Source of the DNA: Roseobacter sp.
Lineage (GTDB): Bacteria; Pseudomonadota; Alphaproteobacteria; Rhodobacterales; Rhodobacteraceae
DNA: 35,743 bases
Direction: 5' to 3'
Assembly: GCF_024639605.1 (NCBI RefSeq)
Contig: NZ_JAHEHZ010000018.1
Location: 1 to 35,743, forward strand
This document shows positions 1 to 6,989 of the stretch, in pieces (positions within the stretch are counted from its first letter, which is position 1; each line of letters opens with the position of its first letter). Position numbers and translations under genes: made by a program. The notes beneath the pieces were generated by a model. That model saw nothing but the letters and a program-made list of their open reading frames with translations, made no database searches and was not told where the DNA came from.

Positions 1-189
1 GATCTTCGGGATCAGCCGTTCAACAATCTCGGTTTCCAGATCGTCGCTGATTGATGTCCAGACCTGAGCTGCTTCGATATTCTTAAGTGCGGTCAGGTCT
101 GCTTCGACTTCTACAGACTGGACATCTGCCAGGGCAGCCATTGAGGTTGCCATCAGAAGAGCGGCGGCGGTCATTGTTACACGTGTCAT
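1..189 (-). CDS. Exported protein of unknown function (N-terminal part, runs off the left edge)
   Basis: The ATG at 187-189 opens a frame that continues past base 1, so only the first 63 residues are visible. A good Shine-Dalgarno (AAGGAG) lies about 7 bases upstream of the ATG. The N-terminus has a short basic start, a hydrophobic Ala/Leu/Met-rich core and an AALA-type cleavage site near residue 21, so I read it as a Sec signal peptide. The mature part begins acidic (DVQSVEVEADL) and includes a stretch around NIEAAQVWTSISDDLETEIVERL. This looks like a small periplasmic protein, but I do not recognise a family. Secretion is inferred from the signal peptide only. Confidence 0.75.
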   Translation of the reverse strand, partial: MTRVTMTAAALLMATSMAALADVQSVEVEADLTALKNIEAAQVWTSISDDLETEIVERLIPKI

Positions 190-400
190 CGTTTTACTCC
201 TTCAAATCCGCCCCTCGTTTGGGGCGTTCGGGAGACAAACTGCCGCGATGCTACGGATGTTCCTAAGCGCCGCCCGGCCAGGCGGCTGTCCGCGCAGCCT
301 GCCCGCAGACGGGGCATTCGCCATTCTGTGCGGCACCGCACAGGATTACGGGATTGCTTTTTTTACAGGGGGATATGGCCTGCACCCTGCCGCCCGGCGT
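190..400. other. Intergenic region between two minus-strand genes
   Basis: These 211 bases hold the promoter side of the exported-protein gene and the 3' side of the membrane-protein gene. Two inverted repeats are visible. The clearer one is CTGTGCG / CGCACAG (7 bp stem, loop GCAC) at 326-343. The other is GCCGCC / GGCGGC at 269-286. Neither is followed by a U-tract in the minus direction, so a terminator role is only possible. I see no convincing coding sequence. Confidence 0.4.
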
Positions 401-856
401 CTATCCGCCTAAGATGCCGTCCATATTCTGGAGTACACCGATAATCAGGAATACCCCGGCAATCAGGAGAATGGTAAAGATAAAGAGCTGGAACAAAATG
501 GCGCTTACGCCAAGCCCGACCGCAAAAAGAGCCGGGCGCCCGGGCTCGCGCCGGATCAGGCCGATGAGACCGAGGACGACCGCCAGCCCGGCCAGTATTG
601 TGGCCCCGGCAATAAGCAACTGGTCGATGGTGCGTTCGGGCACTTCAGGCGGTGGGTTCTCTATCCCCTTGAGGGCATTCGTTGCAGAAAGGCGGATTTC
701 TGCTGCGAGCTCTCCGATTGCCACTCCCGTGCTCTGCTGCGGCGCGAACGGACCGGCCCAAAGGTGAATTACCATGACCATCATTGCGATCACGCCGAGC
801 AGAAAGCCTGCAGTGCCTGCATTCGGTTGAAAGTGGAAATTTTCTGTCTGGGTCAT
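401..856 (-). CDS. Small multispanning membrane protein, unknown function
   Basis: This is a 151-residue integral membrane protein. I chose the ATG at 854-856 (MTQTENFHF...) because ACGGAG precedes it at good spacing; an upstream in-frame ATG at 913 has no such site. Hydrophobic segments lie at about residues 15-35, 78-101 and 108-142, the last long enough for two spans. Between the first two is a 40-residue loop with a Pro cluster (ENPPPEVPER). A small basic loop (RREPGRP) sits at 102-108. The topology resembles small conserved inner-membrane proteins common in Rhodobacterales, but I cannot name a family. It lies downstream of xthA on the same strand with about 100 bases between them, so co-transcription is possible but unproven. 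Confidence 0.7.
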   Translation of the reverse strand: MTQTENFHFQPNAGTAGFLLGVIAMMVMVIHLWAGPFAPQQSTGVAIGELAAEIRLSATNALKGIENPPPEVPERTIDQLLIAGATILAGLAVVLGLIGLIRREPGRPALFAVGLGVSAILFQLFIFTILLIAGVFLIIGVLQNMDGILGG

Positions 857-956
857 ACCGGTACTCCGTTCGGGCATGGTTTTTACGGAGCATTGTGGCT
901 GTGGTATGACCATTCAGAGCCACAGCAGGGGCGGTACCGGTCAGGGGACCGGACGC

Positions 957-1739
957 TCAGGCAGCCAGATCAATCCAGACCGGCACGTGGTCCGAGGGTT
1001 TATCGCGCCCGCGGATTTCTTTGTCGATCTGACAGTCTTTCAGCATATCTGCGGCCTGCGGGCTGAGCAGCAGGTGATCGATGCGGATGCCGTTGTTCCG
1101 GTTCCACGCACCGGCCTGGTAATCCCAGAAGCTGTAGTGTCCGGGACCCTGGGTGCGGGCGCGGAAGGCTTCGGTGAGACCCAGGTTAAGCAACCGGCGG
1201 AAAGCTGTCCGGCTCTCCATCCGGAACAGCGCATCCTCGCGCCAGTTCTCAGGTGTCGCTGCATCTTCTGACTGGGGAATGATATTATAGTCTCCGGCCA
1301 TGACAAAGGGGACTTCTTCAGCCAGCAACGCACGTGCCCGGTCTTCCAGCCGCGCCATCCACGCCAGTTTATAATCGTATTTAGGTCCGGGCGCAGGGTT
1401 GCCATTGGGCAGATAGAGGCCGCAGACGCGGATCGCGTCGTGATCTCCCATGACCGTCGCCTCGATATAGCGGGCCTGATCGTCGTCGCTGTCGCCGGGC
1501 AGGCCGCGCGTTACATCTTCCAGTGGCAGCTTTGACAGAATGGCGACCCCGTTGAAGCTCTTTTGCCCGTGTGTCTCGACGTTATAGCCTCGCTCTTCGA
1601 AAATCTCACGGGGGAAATTTTCATCGACCGATTTGATCTCCTGCAACAGCGCCACATCAGGTTTCGCCTCGTCAAGCCACGCGGGCAGGGCGTCGATGCG
1701 GGCTTTGATCCCGTTGATATTAAATGTCGCTATTTTCAC
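957..1739 (-). CDS. xthA: Exodeoxyribonuclease III
   Basis: This is a 260-residue member of the exonuclease III / AP endonuclease family. These enzymes cut at abasic sites and degrade DNA 3' to 5' during base excision repair. Family landmarks are visible: the N-terminal KIATFNINGIKAR strand, LLQEIKS with the metal-binding Glu, GDYNI with the catalytic Asp/Asn pair, and a C-terminal KPSDHVPVW carrying the Asp-His pair. The length fits the family (E. coli 268). The longest frame begins at 1763, but GGGGGA followed by CCG then GTG-GTG-AAA points to a GTG start at 1739 (or 1742), which puts the KIATFN strand at the very N-terminus as usual. The start is less certain than the identity. Confidence 0.95.
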   Translation of the reverse strand: MKIATFNINGIKARIDALPAWLDEAKPDVALLQEIKSVDENFPREIFEERGYNVETHGQKSFNGVAILSKLPLEDVTRGLPGDSDDDQARYIEATVMGDHDAIRVCGLYLPNGNPAPGPKYDYKLAWMARLEDRARALLAEEVPFVMAGDYNIIPQSEDAATPENWREDALFRMESRTAFRRLLNLGLTEAFRARTQGPGHYSFWDYQAGAWNRNNGIRIDHLLLSPQAADMLKDCQIDKEIRGRDKPSDHVPVWIDLAA

Positions 1740-1881
1740 CACCGGTCCCCCGTTTTTCATCACCGGGTATCGCCGATGCAGGCAGGGCGCGCAACAGGTT
1801 CTGCCCAGGAGGGCCCGCCGGCACGGGTGCAGGAGATGTGATTCTCGTTAACCAATATTCGCAGCAGATCAGGAATGGTTA

Positions 1882-1987
1882 ATATCCACAGAGTTATCCA
1901 CCTGTGGACAACTTATTTTCAATACCCAACCGGGACGAAAATTCCACCACCCTGCCGAATTAGTGACCACGCAAGTCCTGTGGATAA
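1882..1987. promoter_or_regulatory. Cluster of DnaA-box-like 9-mers
   Basis: Four sites are close to TTATCCACA. They are ATATCCACA at 1882-1890 (plus, one mismatch), TTATCCACC at 1894-1902 (plus, one mismatch), TTGTCCACA on the minus strand at 1903-1911 (one mismatch) and an exact TTATCCACA on the minus strand at 1979-1987. The second and third form a near-perfect inverted repeat, GTTATCCAC / GTGGACAAC with a 2-base spacer (1893-1912). This density could reflect a replication-origin element or a DnaA-regulated promoter. Neither dnaA, parAB, gidAB nor hemE is in the window, so an origin call is unsupported beyond the motif itself. Confidence 0.4.
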
Positions 1988-1994
1988 CGGTGTA

Positions 1995-2009
1995 TTAACA
2001 GAGTGTTAA
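1995..2009 (+). promoter_or_regulatory. CtrA-type binding site (TTAA-N7-TTAA)
   Basis: TTAA CAGAGTG TTAA matches the full alphaproteobacterial CtrA consensus exactly. It is followed by C, giving TTAAC as the second half, as is common in CtrA-activated promoters. It sits about 80 bases upstream of the ATG of the repeat protein, where it could overlap a -35 region with the AT-rich stretch at 2014-2021 serving as -10. In Rhodobacterales CtrA controls motility, gene transfer agent and quorum-sensing-linked genes. Regulation of this gene by CtrA is inferred. Confidence 0.5.
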
Positions 2010-2088
2010 CGAGAAATTATCTTTGAGTTTCCCGCGTTACGGGCAAGCGTTGACGGGCGATCTGAAACTCACACCAAAGGGATACAAA

Positions 2089-2379
2089 ATGACCACCAAC
2101 ACAGCACTTCGCCTCGACATCACCACAGCGGCCCCGACAGCGGGCGCCGATATGTACTGCGGCGAAGCCACCGCATTGTTCACCACATCAATGGCACCCC
2201 GCGGCACAGATATGTTCAGCGGCGCCGGTACGGAACTCTTCACCACCTCCATGGGGCCGGCAGGCGACACCATGACCGGCGGGCAGACCGGGCTTTACAC
2301 CACATCTATGGTCAGCGGCGGCGATATTCTGTCAGGTGAGGCAACAGGGCTCTTCACCACATCCATGACACCAGCCTGA
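2089..2379 (+). CDS. Tandem-repeat protein with four [FY]TTSM repeats, unknown function
   Basis: This is a 96-residue protein. The ATG at 2089 is preceded by AAAGGGA at good spacing; a longer frame from 2023 has no such site. Residues 1-18 (MTTNTALRLDITTAAPTA) are unique. Residues 19-96 are four tandem repeats of 20, 20, 19 and 19 residues, each ending in L-[FY]-T-T-S-M plus a Pro/Gly-rich linker: GADMYCGEATALFTTSM.., GTDMFSGAGTELFTTSM.., GDTMTGGQTGLYTTSM.. and GDILSGEATGLFTTSM... There is a single Cys (Cys24), at a position that is Ser in repeats 2 and 4. There is no signal peptide, transmembrane segment or Lys in the repeat block. The function is unknown to me. A repeat-built precursor peptide or a beta-rich structural protein are possibilities. 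A CtrA-type site lies upstream, and an unknown 350-residue gene lies downstream on the same strand. Confidence 0.85.
   Translation: MTTNTALRLDITTAAPTAGADMYCGEATALFTTSMAPRGTDMFSGAGTELFTTSMGPAGDTMTGGQTGLYTTSMVSGGDILSGEATGLFTTSMTPA
2143..2376 (+). repeat. Four in-frame tandem repeats (60, 60, 57, 57 bases)
   Basis: The units are 2143-2202, 2203-2262, 2263-2319 and 2320-2376. They share the DNA core CTCTTCACCAC(A/C)TC(C/A)ATG or close variants. The protein is more conserved than the DNA: synonymous and flanking differences separate the units while TTSM stays invariant. This suggests old duplications held by selection on the motif rather than recent slippage. Confidence 0.85.
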
Positions 2380-2390
2380 GCAGTCAGACC

Positions 2391-2425
2391 GGCGTTCTCG
2401 CAGCCGTGATGGCCGCGAGAGCGCC
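2391..2425 (+). terminator. Strong hairpin between the repeat gene and its downstream neighbour
   Basis: The left arm GGCGTTCTCGC (2391-2401) pairs with GCGAGAGCGCC (2415-2425) over 11 bp, with one G-U. A further GCC/GGC pairing lies inside the 13-base loop. There is no T-tract after it, so it is not a classical intrinsic terminator. It starts 12 bases after the stop of the repeat gene and could stabilise that transcript's 3' end or reduce read-through into the 350-residue gene. The role is inferred. Confidence 0.5.
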
Positions 2426-2472
2426 GCAATGCGCGCTACGGCATGTGAAACACACCCCGGGGGGATCCGCAG

Positions 2473-3525
2473 ATGAACAACATCGTACCGATCGGTCTGC
2501 CGAAGCGGCCCGGACTTGCCGTCCGACAGGCGCTGTTGCTTGAGAACTTTGCCCTCAACCGCCGGACCAGCGGTGATGTGTACTGGCTCAAGGAGAACGC
2601 AGAAATCCTCAACATACTGCGCAATTCCGGGGCCGGATTACTGCCGGATGCGCTTGAAGTGTACGCGCCGTTTTACGACACGCTTGAAGACAGGCTGCGG
2701 TTTTTCCCTCAGTACTACCGGTTTCTGCTGTCCATCTGCCTTGATCTCGAAGACCTGGGGATGAAAGGTGACACCGGAGTGCGCCTTTGCCAGCGCGTCG
2801 CCGGCAGCGACTATGCAGCCGCAGAGCTTTCCGACCTGCAGCGCGCTGAGACCCGGCACCTGCTGGCGCGACGCGGGCAGACAGGCAGTGATCCGCGTCT
2901 GACGGCGCGCCTGCATACTTTTATAAACACGCCGCAAACCTTTTCCCTGCCGAATAAAAAAGCGGCCTACGAGCTGACGCATATCGTCTTTTATCTCTCT
3001 GATTATGGCCGGGTCGTCCCAGATCTGGCGCCCGAGGCGATGAGGAGCCTTGAGTTTGCCGGGCTGTTGGCCTGGCTTGATCAGGATGTGGATCTGCTGG
3101 CAGAGGTCTGCATCGCAATCCGGTTCGCCGGGGGCACGCCGGGCGAGATCTGGGAAGACTGGCTGGCCTGTGAAAGTGCCGGATTTGTTCTGATGCCTGA
3201 CAGTCCTGACGGCGGACCGGACGCATATCATGAATATCTCGTCACCAGCTGGTGGGCAGCGCAGACCGGTGCGGCCTCGTTTCCCGGCGTTTCCGACCGG
3301 CGCGGGCTCAGCATCTGCCGGGTCGCTGCCGGGCGCGGACCATTGCGCAGCATATCAGAGTATATGTTCCGTCTCGGGGACGCACGCAGCAGTGACTGGC
3401 ATCAGATGCGCGGCCTTCTGCAGACCGTCCTGGCCGAGGATGAACATCGTATCCTGGAAGGTGCCGCGGCATCATCAGATGTCTTTGACGATTTTTTTCA
3501 GGGATTCGCACGCGCCGGAAACTGA
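2473..3525 (+). CDS. Protein of unknown function next to the repeat protein
   Basis: This is a 350-residue, apparently soluble, mostly alpha-helical protein. The ATG at 2473 is preceded by GGGGGGA with 7 bases of spacing. There is no signal peptide or membrane span. Notable segments are FYDTLEDRLRFFPQYYRFLL (69-86), an eye-catching AYELTHIVFYLSDYGR (165-180) and AYHEYLVTSWW (251-261). The second carries Glu-Leu-Thr-His followed by an aromatic, Asp-containing strand and might be a family signature. I recognise no enzyme motif and assign no function. It lies 93 bases after the repeat gene on the same strand, separated by a hairpin, so a two-gene unit is plausible. Downstream, erpA is convergent. 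Confidence 0.85.
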   Translation: MNNIVPIGLPKRPGLAVRQALLLENFALNRRTSGDVYWLKENAEILNILRNSGAGLLPDALEVYAPFYDTLEDRLRFFPQYYRFLLSICLDLEDLGMKGDTGVRLCQRVAGSDYAAAELSDLQRAETRHLLARRGQTGSDPRLTARLHTFINTPQTFSLPNKKAAYELTHIVFYLSDYGRVVPDLAPEAMRSLEFAGLLAWLDQDVDLLAEVCIAIRFAGGTPGEIWEDWLACESAGFVLMPDSPDGGPDAYHEYLVTSWWAAQTGAASFPGVSDRRGLSICRVAAGRGPLRSISEYMFRLGDARSSDWHQMRGLLQTVLAEDEHRILEGAAASSDVFDDFFQGFARAGN

Positions 3526-3558
3526 TTTAAATCAACGGACTGCACTGCGATATTTAAC

Positions 3559-3882
3559 CTACATCGAGAACGATGTACCGCAGCCGCACGAACTGGTGGC
3601 GTTGGGGTTTTCTATGACGAAGCGAGCGCCGATGAGCTCTTCGGTAAAGTCGATCACCGCATCCGTCAGAAAAGGCAGCGACACGGCATCGACGACCACC
3701 TTCTGACCCGCACCTTCGAGGATCAGATCGTCTTCCTTCGGCTCATCCAGCACAATTTCATACTGAAACCCGGAACAGCCGCCGCCCTCGACAGCGACCC
3801 GCAGGGCCTTGCCCTCGGTCGCAGCACCGATCTCGGCGAGCCGTTCAAACGCGCGGGAGGTCACTTTGGGGGGCAGCTGCAT
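3559..3882 (-). CDS. erpA: Iron-sulfur cluster insertion protein, HesB/IscA family
   Basis: This is a 107-residue A-type carrier that delivers Fe-S clusters to target apoproteins. The three ligand cysteines of the family are present: Cys36 in GGGCSGFQY, and Cys99 and Cys101 in the C-terminal SSCGCGTSF. I chose the ATG at 3880-3882 (MQLPPKVT) because CGGAG lies about 8 bases upstream; a longer frame starts at 3915. It stands alone, convergent with the unknown 350-residue gene and divergent from dgt. No suf or isc genes are in the window. The choice of ErpA over IscA/SufA rests on length and solitary context, so the exact paralogue is less certain than the family. Confidence 0.9.
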   Translation of the reverse strand: MQLPPKVTSRAFERLAEIGAATEGKALRVAVEGGGCSGFQYEIVLDEPKEDDLILEGAGQKVVVDAVSLPFLTDAVIDFTEELIGARFVIENPNATSSCGCGTSFSM

Positions 3883-3963
3883 TTGCGGGCTCCGTGTAAC
3901 GGTTTCATTCAACACTTACCTGCAATATAGAAAGTCACAGGACAGGCCACAAGGACCGGCGGT

Positions 3964-5106
3964 ATGACTGCGCTCTTCGCTTCTGATCCTGCGACCGCCA
4001 GGGGACGGCGGTTCGCGGAGGAGGAAAGCACCTTCCGCTCGTGTTTTCAGCGCGACCGGGACAGAATTATTCACGCCAGCGCCTTTCGCCGGCTCAAGCA
4101 TAAAACCCAGGTTTTTATCGAGCATGAGGGCGATTATTACCGCACCCGGCTGACCCATTCGATCGAGGTGGCGCAGGTGGCGCGCACGATCTCCGGGGCC
4201 CTGGGGCTGAACGCCGAACTGACCGAGGCCATCGCTCTGGCTCATGATCTGGGCCACACGCCTTTCGGACACACCGGTGAGGATGCACTTGCCGCTCTTA
4301 TGGCGCCCTACGGAGGGTTCGATCACAATGCCCAGGCGATACGCATCGTGACACACCTGGAGCGTCACTACGCCGAATTCGACGGGCTCAACCTCACATG
4401 GGAAACGCTGGAAGGGCTTGCCAAGCACAACGGGCCGGTCACGGGAGAAATCCCCTGGGCGCTGGCGGCATGCAACGCGCAGATCGATCTGGAGCTGCAC
4501 ACCCATGCAAGCGCCGAGGCGCAGGTGGCGGCGATTGCCGATGATGTGGCCTATAACCACCACGATCTGCATGACGGGCTGCGCGCTGAGCTTTTCTCCA
4601 CCGACGAACTGGCGGAGTTGCCGGTTCTGGACCGGTGCTTCGGGCGGGTGGATGAGCTCTATCCGGGGCTAAATTACTACCGGCGGAGGCACGAGGCGCT
4701 CCGGCGGTTTTTCGGTGTGCTGGTGGAGGACGTGATCCGCTTTGCCCAGGAGCGCCTTGCCGGGATCGGGCCGCAGTCCGTGCATGATGTGCGGGCCGCG
4801 GGCCGGACGGTGATCCGTTTCTCGGACGAGATGTTTTCCGATCTGAAGATCATCCGCGCTTTTCTCTTTGAACGCATGTACCGCGCGCCCAGCGTCGTGG
4901 AAATGCGCGCCGAGGTTACCGACGTAGTCAACGGGCTCTTTCCGCTTTTCATGTCGCACCCCGACCAGTTGCCAAAGCAGTGGCGCAAGGATGTGGAAGA
5001 GGCGGACACTGAAACCGCGCTGGCGCGGATCGTGTCGGATTATATCTCGGGAATGACCGACCGCTTTGCGCTGCAGGAGCATGAACGGCTGATCGGCCTT
5101 GGCTGA
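3964..5106 (+). CDS. dgt: Deoxyguanosinetriphosphate triphosphohydrolase-like protein
   Basis: This is a 380-residue HD-domain dNTP triphosphohydrolase, which splits dNTPs to the nucleoside and tripolyphosphate. The HD metal site is complete: RLTHSIEVAQVART (His65), HDLGHTPFGHTGE with His94-Asp95, and DDVAYNHHDLHDGL further on. FDHNAQAIRIV, typical of the family, is also present. AAGGA precedes the ATG. The length fits the alphaproteobacterial Dgt-like group (shorter than E. coli Dgt), whose members usually have broad or dNTP-activated specificity. It ends 63 bases before argS, a pairing common in this order. Confidence 0.93.
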   Translation: MTALFASDPATARGRRFAEEESTFRSCFQRDRDRIIHASAFRRLKHKTQVFIEHEGDYYRTRLTHSIEVAQVARTISGALGLNAELTEAIALAHDLGHTPFGHTGEDALAALMAPYGGFDHNAQAIRIVTHLERHYAEFDGLNLTWETLEGLAKHNGPVTGEIPWALAACNAQIDLELHTHASAEAQVAAIADDVAYNHHDLHDGLRAELFSTDELAELPVLDRCFGRVDELYPGLNYYRRRHEALRRFFGVLVEDVIRFAQERLAGIGPQSVHDVRAAGRTVIRFSDEMFSDLKIIRAFLFERMYRAPSVVEMRAEVTDVVNGLFPLFMSHPDQLPKQWRKDVEEADTETALARIVSDYISGMTDRFALQEHERLIGLG

Positions 5107-5169
5107 GCGCGGTTGACCCGGGCCTGCGGCGTGATACACCGCGCGCAGTCTGTTCGACAGGAGCCGGAA

Positions 5170-6912
5170 ATGAACCTCTTTGCTGATATCCGCGATCTGG
5201 TGATCGAAACGCTGACGGCCCTGCAGGCTGAGGGCGCGTTGCCTGACGGTCTGGCGATGGACAATGTCACGGTCGAGCCGCCGCGCGATGCAGCCCATGG
5301 CGATATGGCGACGAATGCCGCCATGGTGCTGGCAAAACCCGCTGGCATGAAGCCGCGCGATATCGCCGCGGCGCTGGCGGAAAAGCTTGTGGGCGATGAC
5401 CGGATCACGTCCGCCGAGGTTGCGGGTCCCGGGTTTCTCAACCTGCGTCTTGCGCCCTCAGTCTGGCAGTCAGTGGTGAAAACGGTGCTGGAAACCGGCA
5501 CGGATTTCGGACGCGGCAGCGTCGGGCAGGGGACCCGGGTGAATGTAGAGTATGTTTCGGCCAACCCCACAGGTCCGCTGCACGTGGGCCATACCCGTGG
5601 CGCCGTTTTCGGCGACGCGCTGGCCTCGCTGCTCGGTTTTGCGGGCTTTGACGTGACGCGTGAGTATTACATCAACGACGGTGGTGCGCAGGTCGATGTG
5701 CTCGCCCGCTCGGTCTATAACCGCTATCTCGAAGCGCATGATCTCTCCGTCGACTGGCCCGAGGGGACGTATCCGGGCGATTACCTGATTGAAGTCGGAG
5801 AAAAGCTCAAAGAGCTAAAAGGCGATGCTTTCGTGGATCAGCCCGAAGAGGTCTGGCTCGAAGAAGTGCGGACTTTTGCCACCGACGCGATGATGGATCT
5901 GATCCGTGCTGACCTCAAAGCACTCGGCGTGGAGATGGATGTCTTTTACTCCGAAAAATCGCTCTATGGCACCGGTCGGATTGAGGCGGCAATCGATGTT
6001 CTGCGCGGCAAGGGTCTGATTTATGAAGGCGTGCTGGAGCCGCCCAAGGGCAAAAAGCCCGAAGACTGGGAACCGCGCGAGCAGACGCTGTTCAGATCCA
6101 CCGAACACGGCGACGATGTGGACCGCCCGGTGATGAAATCCGACGGCAGCTGGACCTATTTTGCGCCGGATATCGCCTATCATTACGACAAGGTTTCGCG
6201 CGGGTTCGACGCGCTGATCGACGTTTTTGGCGCGGATCACGGTGGCTATGTCAAACGGATGAAGGCTGCGGTTTCCGCTCTTTCTGACGGGAAGGTGTCG
6301 CTTGATATCAAGCTGACGCAGCTGGTGAAGCTCTATAAAAACGGCGAGCCATTCAAAATGTCCAAACGGGCAGGGACCTTTGTGACCCTGCGCGATGTGG
6401 TGGATCAGGTCGGGCCGGATGTGACGCGTTTTGTCATGCTGACCCGTAAAAACGATGCGATGCTGGATTTCGATTTCGACAAAGTGCTTGAGCAAAGTCG
6501 GGAAAACCCGGTTTTTTACGTGCAGTACGCCCATGCGCGGGTGGCCTCAGTGATGCGCAAGGCGGTTGAGGCGGGCGTTGATGTCAGCGACGAGGCGCTT
6601 GCTGCCGCGGACCTGAGCTTGCTGGATCACGAGGCAGAACTGGCGATGGCCGGCAAGCTTGCGGAATGGCCGCGGATGGTCGAGACCGCCGCGCGCAGCA
6701 ACGAGCCGCACCGGATCGCCTTCTATCTTTACGATGTCGCAGGCAGCTTTCACGCGCTGTGGAACCGGGGCAATGACGAGACCTCGCTGCGCTTTGTGCA
6801 GGACGACCCGAATGTCACACAGTCGAAAATTGCGCTCGCACGGGCCGTCAGCGTTGTAATTGCAGCCGGTCTTGGTATTCTTGGCGTCACACCGGCGCAG
6901 GAAATGCGGTAA
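5170..6912 (+). CDS. argS: Arginyl-tRNA synthetase
   Basis: This is a 580-residue class I synthetase that charges tRNA-Arg. An N-terminal Add-1 domain (1-110) precedes the catalytic core. The HIGH motif is HVGH (138-141) in [14 protein letters not shown]. The KMSKS-like loop is KMSKR (396-400) in [12 protein letters not shown]-terminal DALR anticodon-binding domain follows ([15 protein letters not shown] onward). I placed the start at the ATG at 5170 ([11 protein letters not shown]), which has AGGAG six bases upstream; the frame is open further to 5113. It sits between dgt and the SPOR-protein gene. Confidence 0.97.
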   Translation: MNLFADIRDLVIETLTALQAEGALPDGLAMDNVTVEPPRDAAHGDMATNAAMVLAKPAGMKPRDIAAALAEKLVGDDRITSAEVAGPGFLNLRLAPSVWQSVVKTVLETGTDFGRGSVGQGTRVNVEYVSANPTGPLHVGHTRGAVFGDALASLLGFAGFDVTREYYINDGGAQVDVLARSVYNRYLEAHDLSVDWPEGTYPGDYLIEVGEKLKELKGDAFVDQPEEVWLEEVRTFATDAMMDLIRADLKALGVEMDVFYSEKSLYGTGRIEAAIDVLRGKGLIYEGVLEPPKGKKPEDWEPREQTLFRSTEHGDDVDRPVMKSDGSWTYFAPDIAYHYDKVSRGFDALIDVFGADHGGYVKRMKAAVSALSDGKVSLDIKLTQLVKLYKNGEPFKMSKRAGTFVTLRDVVDQVGPDVTRFVMLTRKNDAMLDFDFDKVLEQSRENPVFYVQYAHARVASVMRKAVEAGVDVSDEALAAADLSLLDHEAELAMAGKLAEWPRMVETAARSNEPHRIAFYLYDVAGSFHALWNRGNDETSLRFVQDDPNVTQSKIALARAVSVVIAAGLGILGVTPAQEMR

Positions 6913-6989
6913 CAAACCGCCGCCTGCGTCCGAGCAGCAAACGCAGACAGACCTCAGGGGCAATGTATCCCGGGGGCAGTGAGGCAGTG

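Larger units (their letters stand above)
1740..2088. other. AT-rich intergenic region with DnaA-like and CtrA-like sites
   Basis: These roughly 350 non-coding bases separate xthA (minus) from the repeat-protein gene (plus), so the region is a divergent promoter region. It is visibly more AT-rich than its surroundings between about 1845 and 2030. It holds a cluster of sequences close to the DnaA box (1882-1987), one perfect TTAA-N7-TTAA (1995-2009) and several other TTAA/GTTAAC words. An AT-rich stretch (AAATTATC, 2014-2021) suits a -10 region for the downstream gene. No coding potential is seen. Confidence 0.6.

Noticed and set aside
357-364. T-run as a plus-strand intrinsic terminator with the hairpin at 326-343
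   Set aside because: The run starts about 14 bases after the stem and no plus-strand gene precedes it, so it does not fit an intrinsic terminator.
354-767. Plus-strand open frame antisense to the small membrane protein
   Set aside because: The minus-strand frame has clean hydrophobic segments and a good ribosome site. The plus-strand frame has neither.
2143-2376. The tandem repeats as a CRISPR or minisatellite
   Set aside because: The units are contiguous, in frame, diverged at the DNA level and conserved as protein. There are no spacers and no cas genes.
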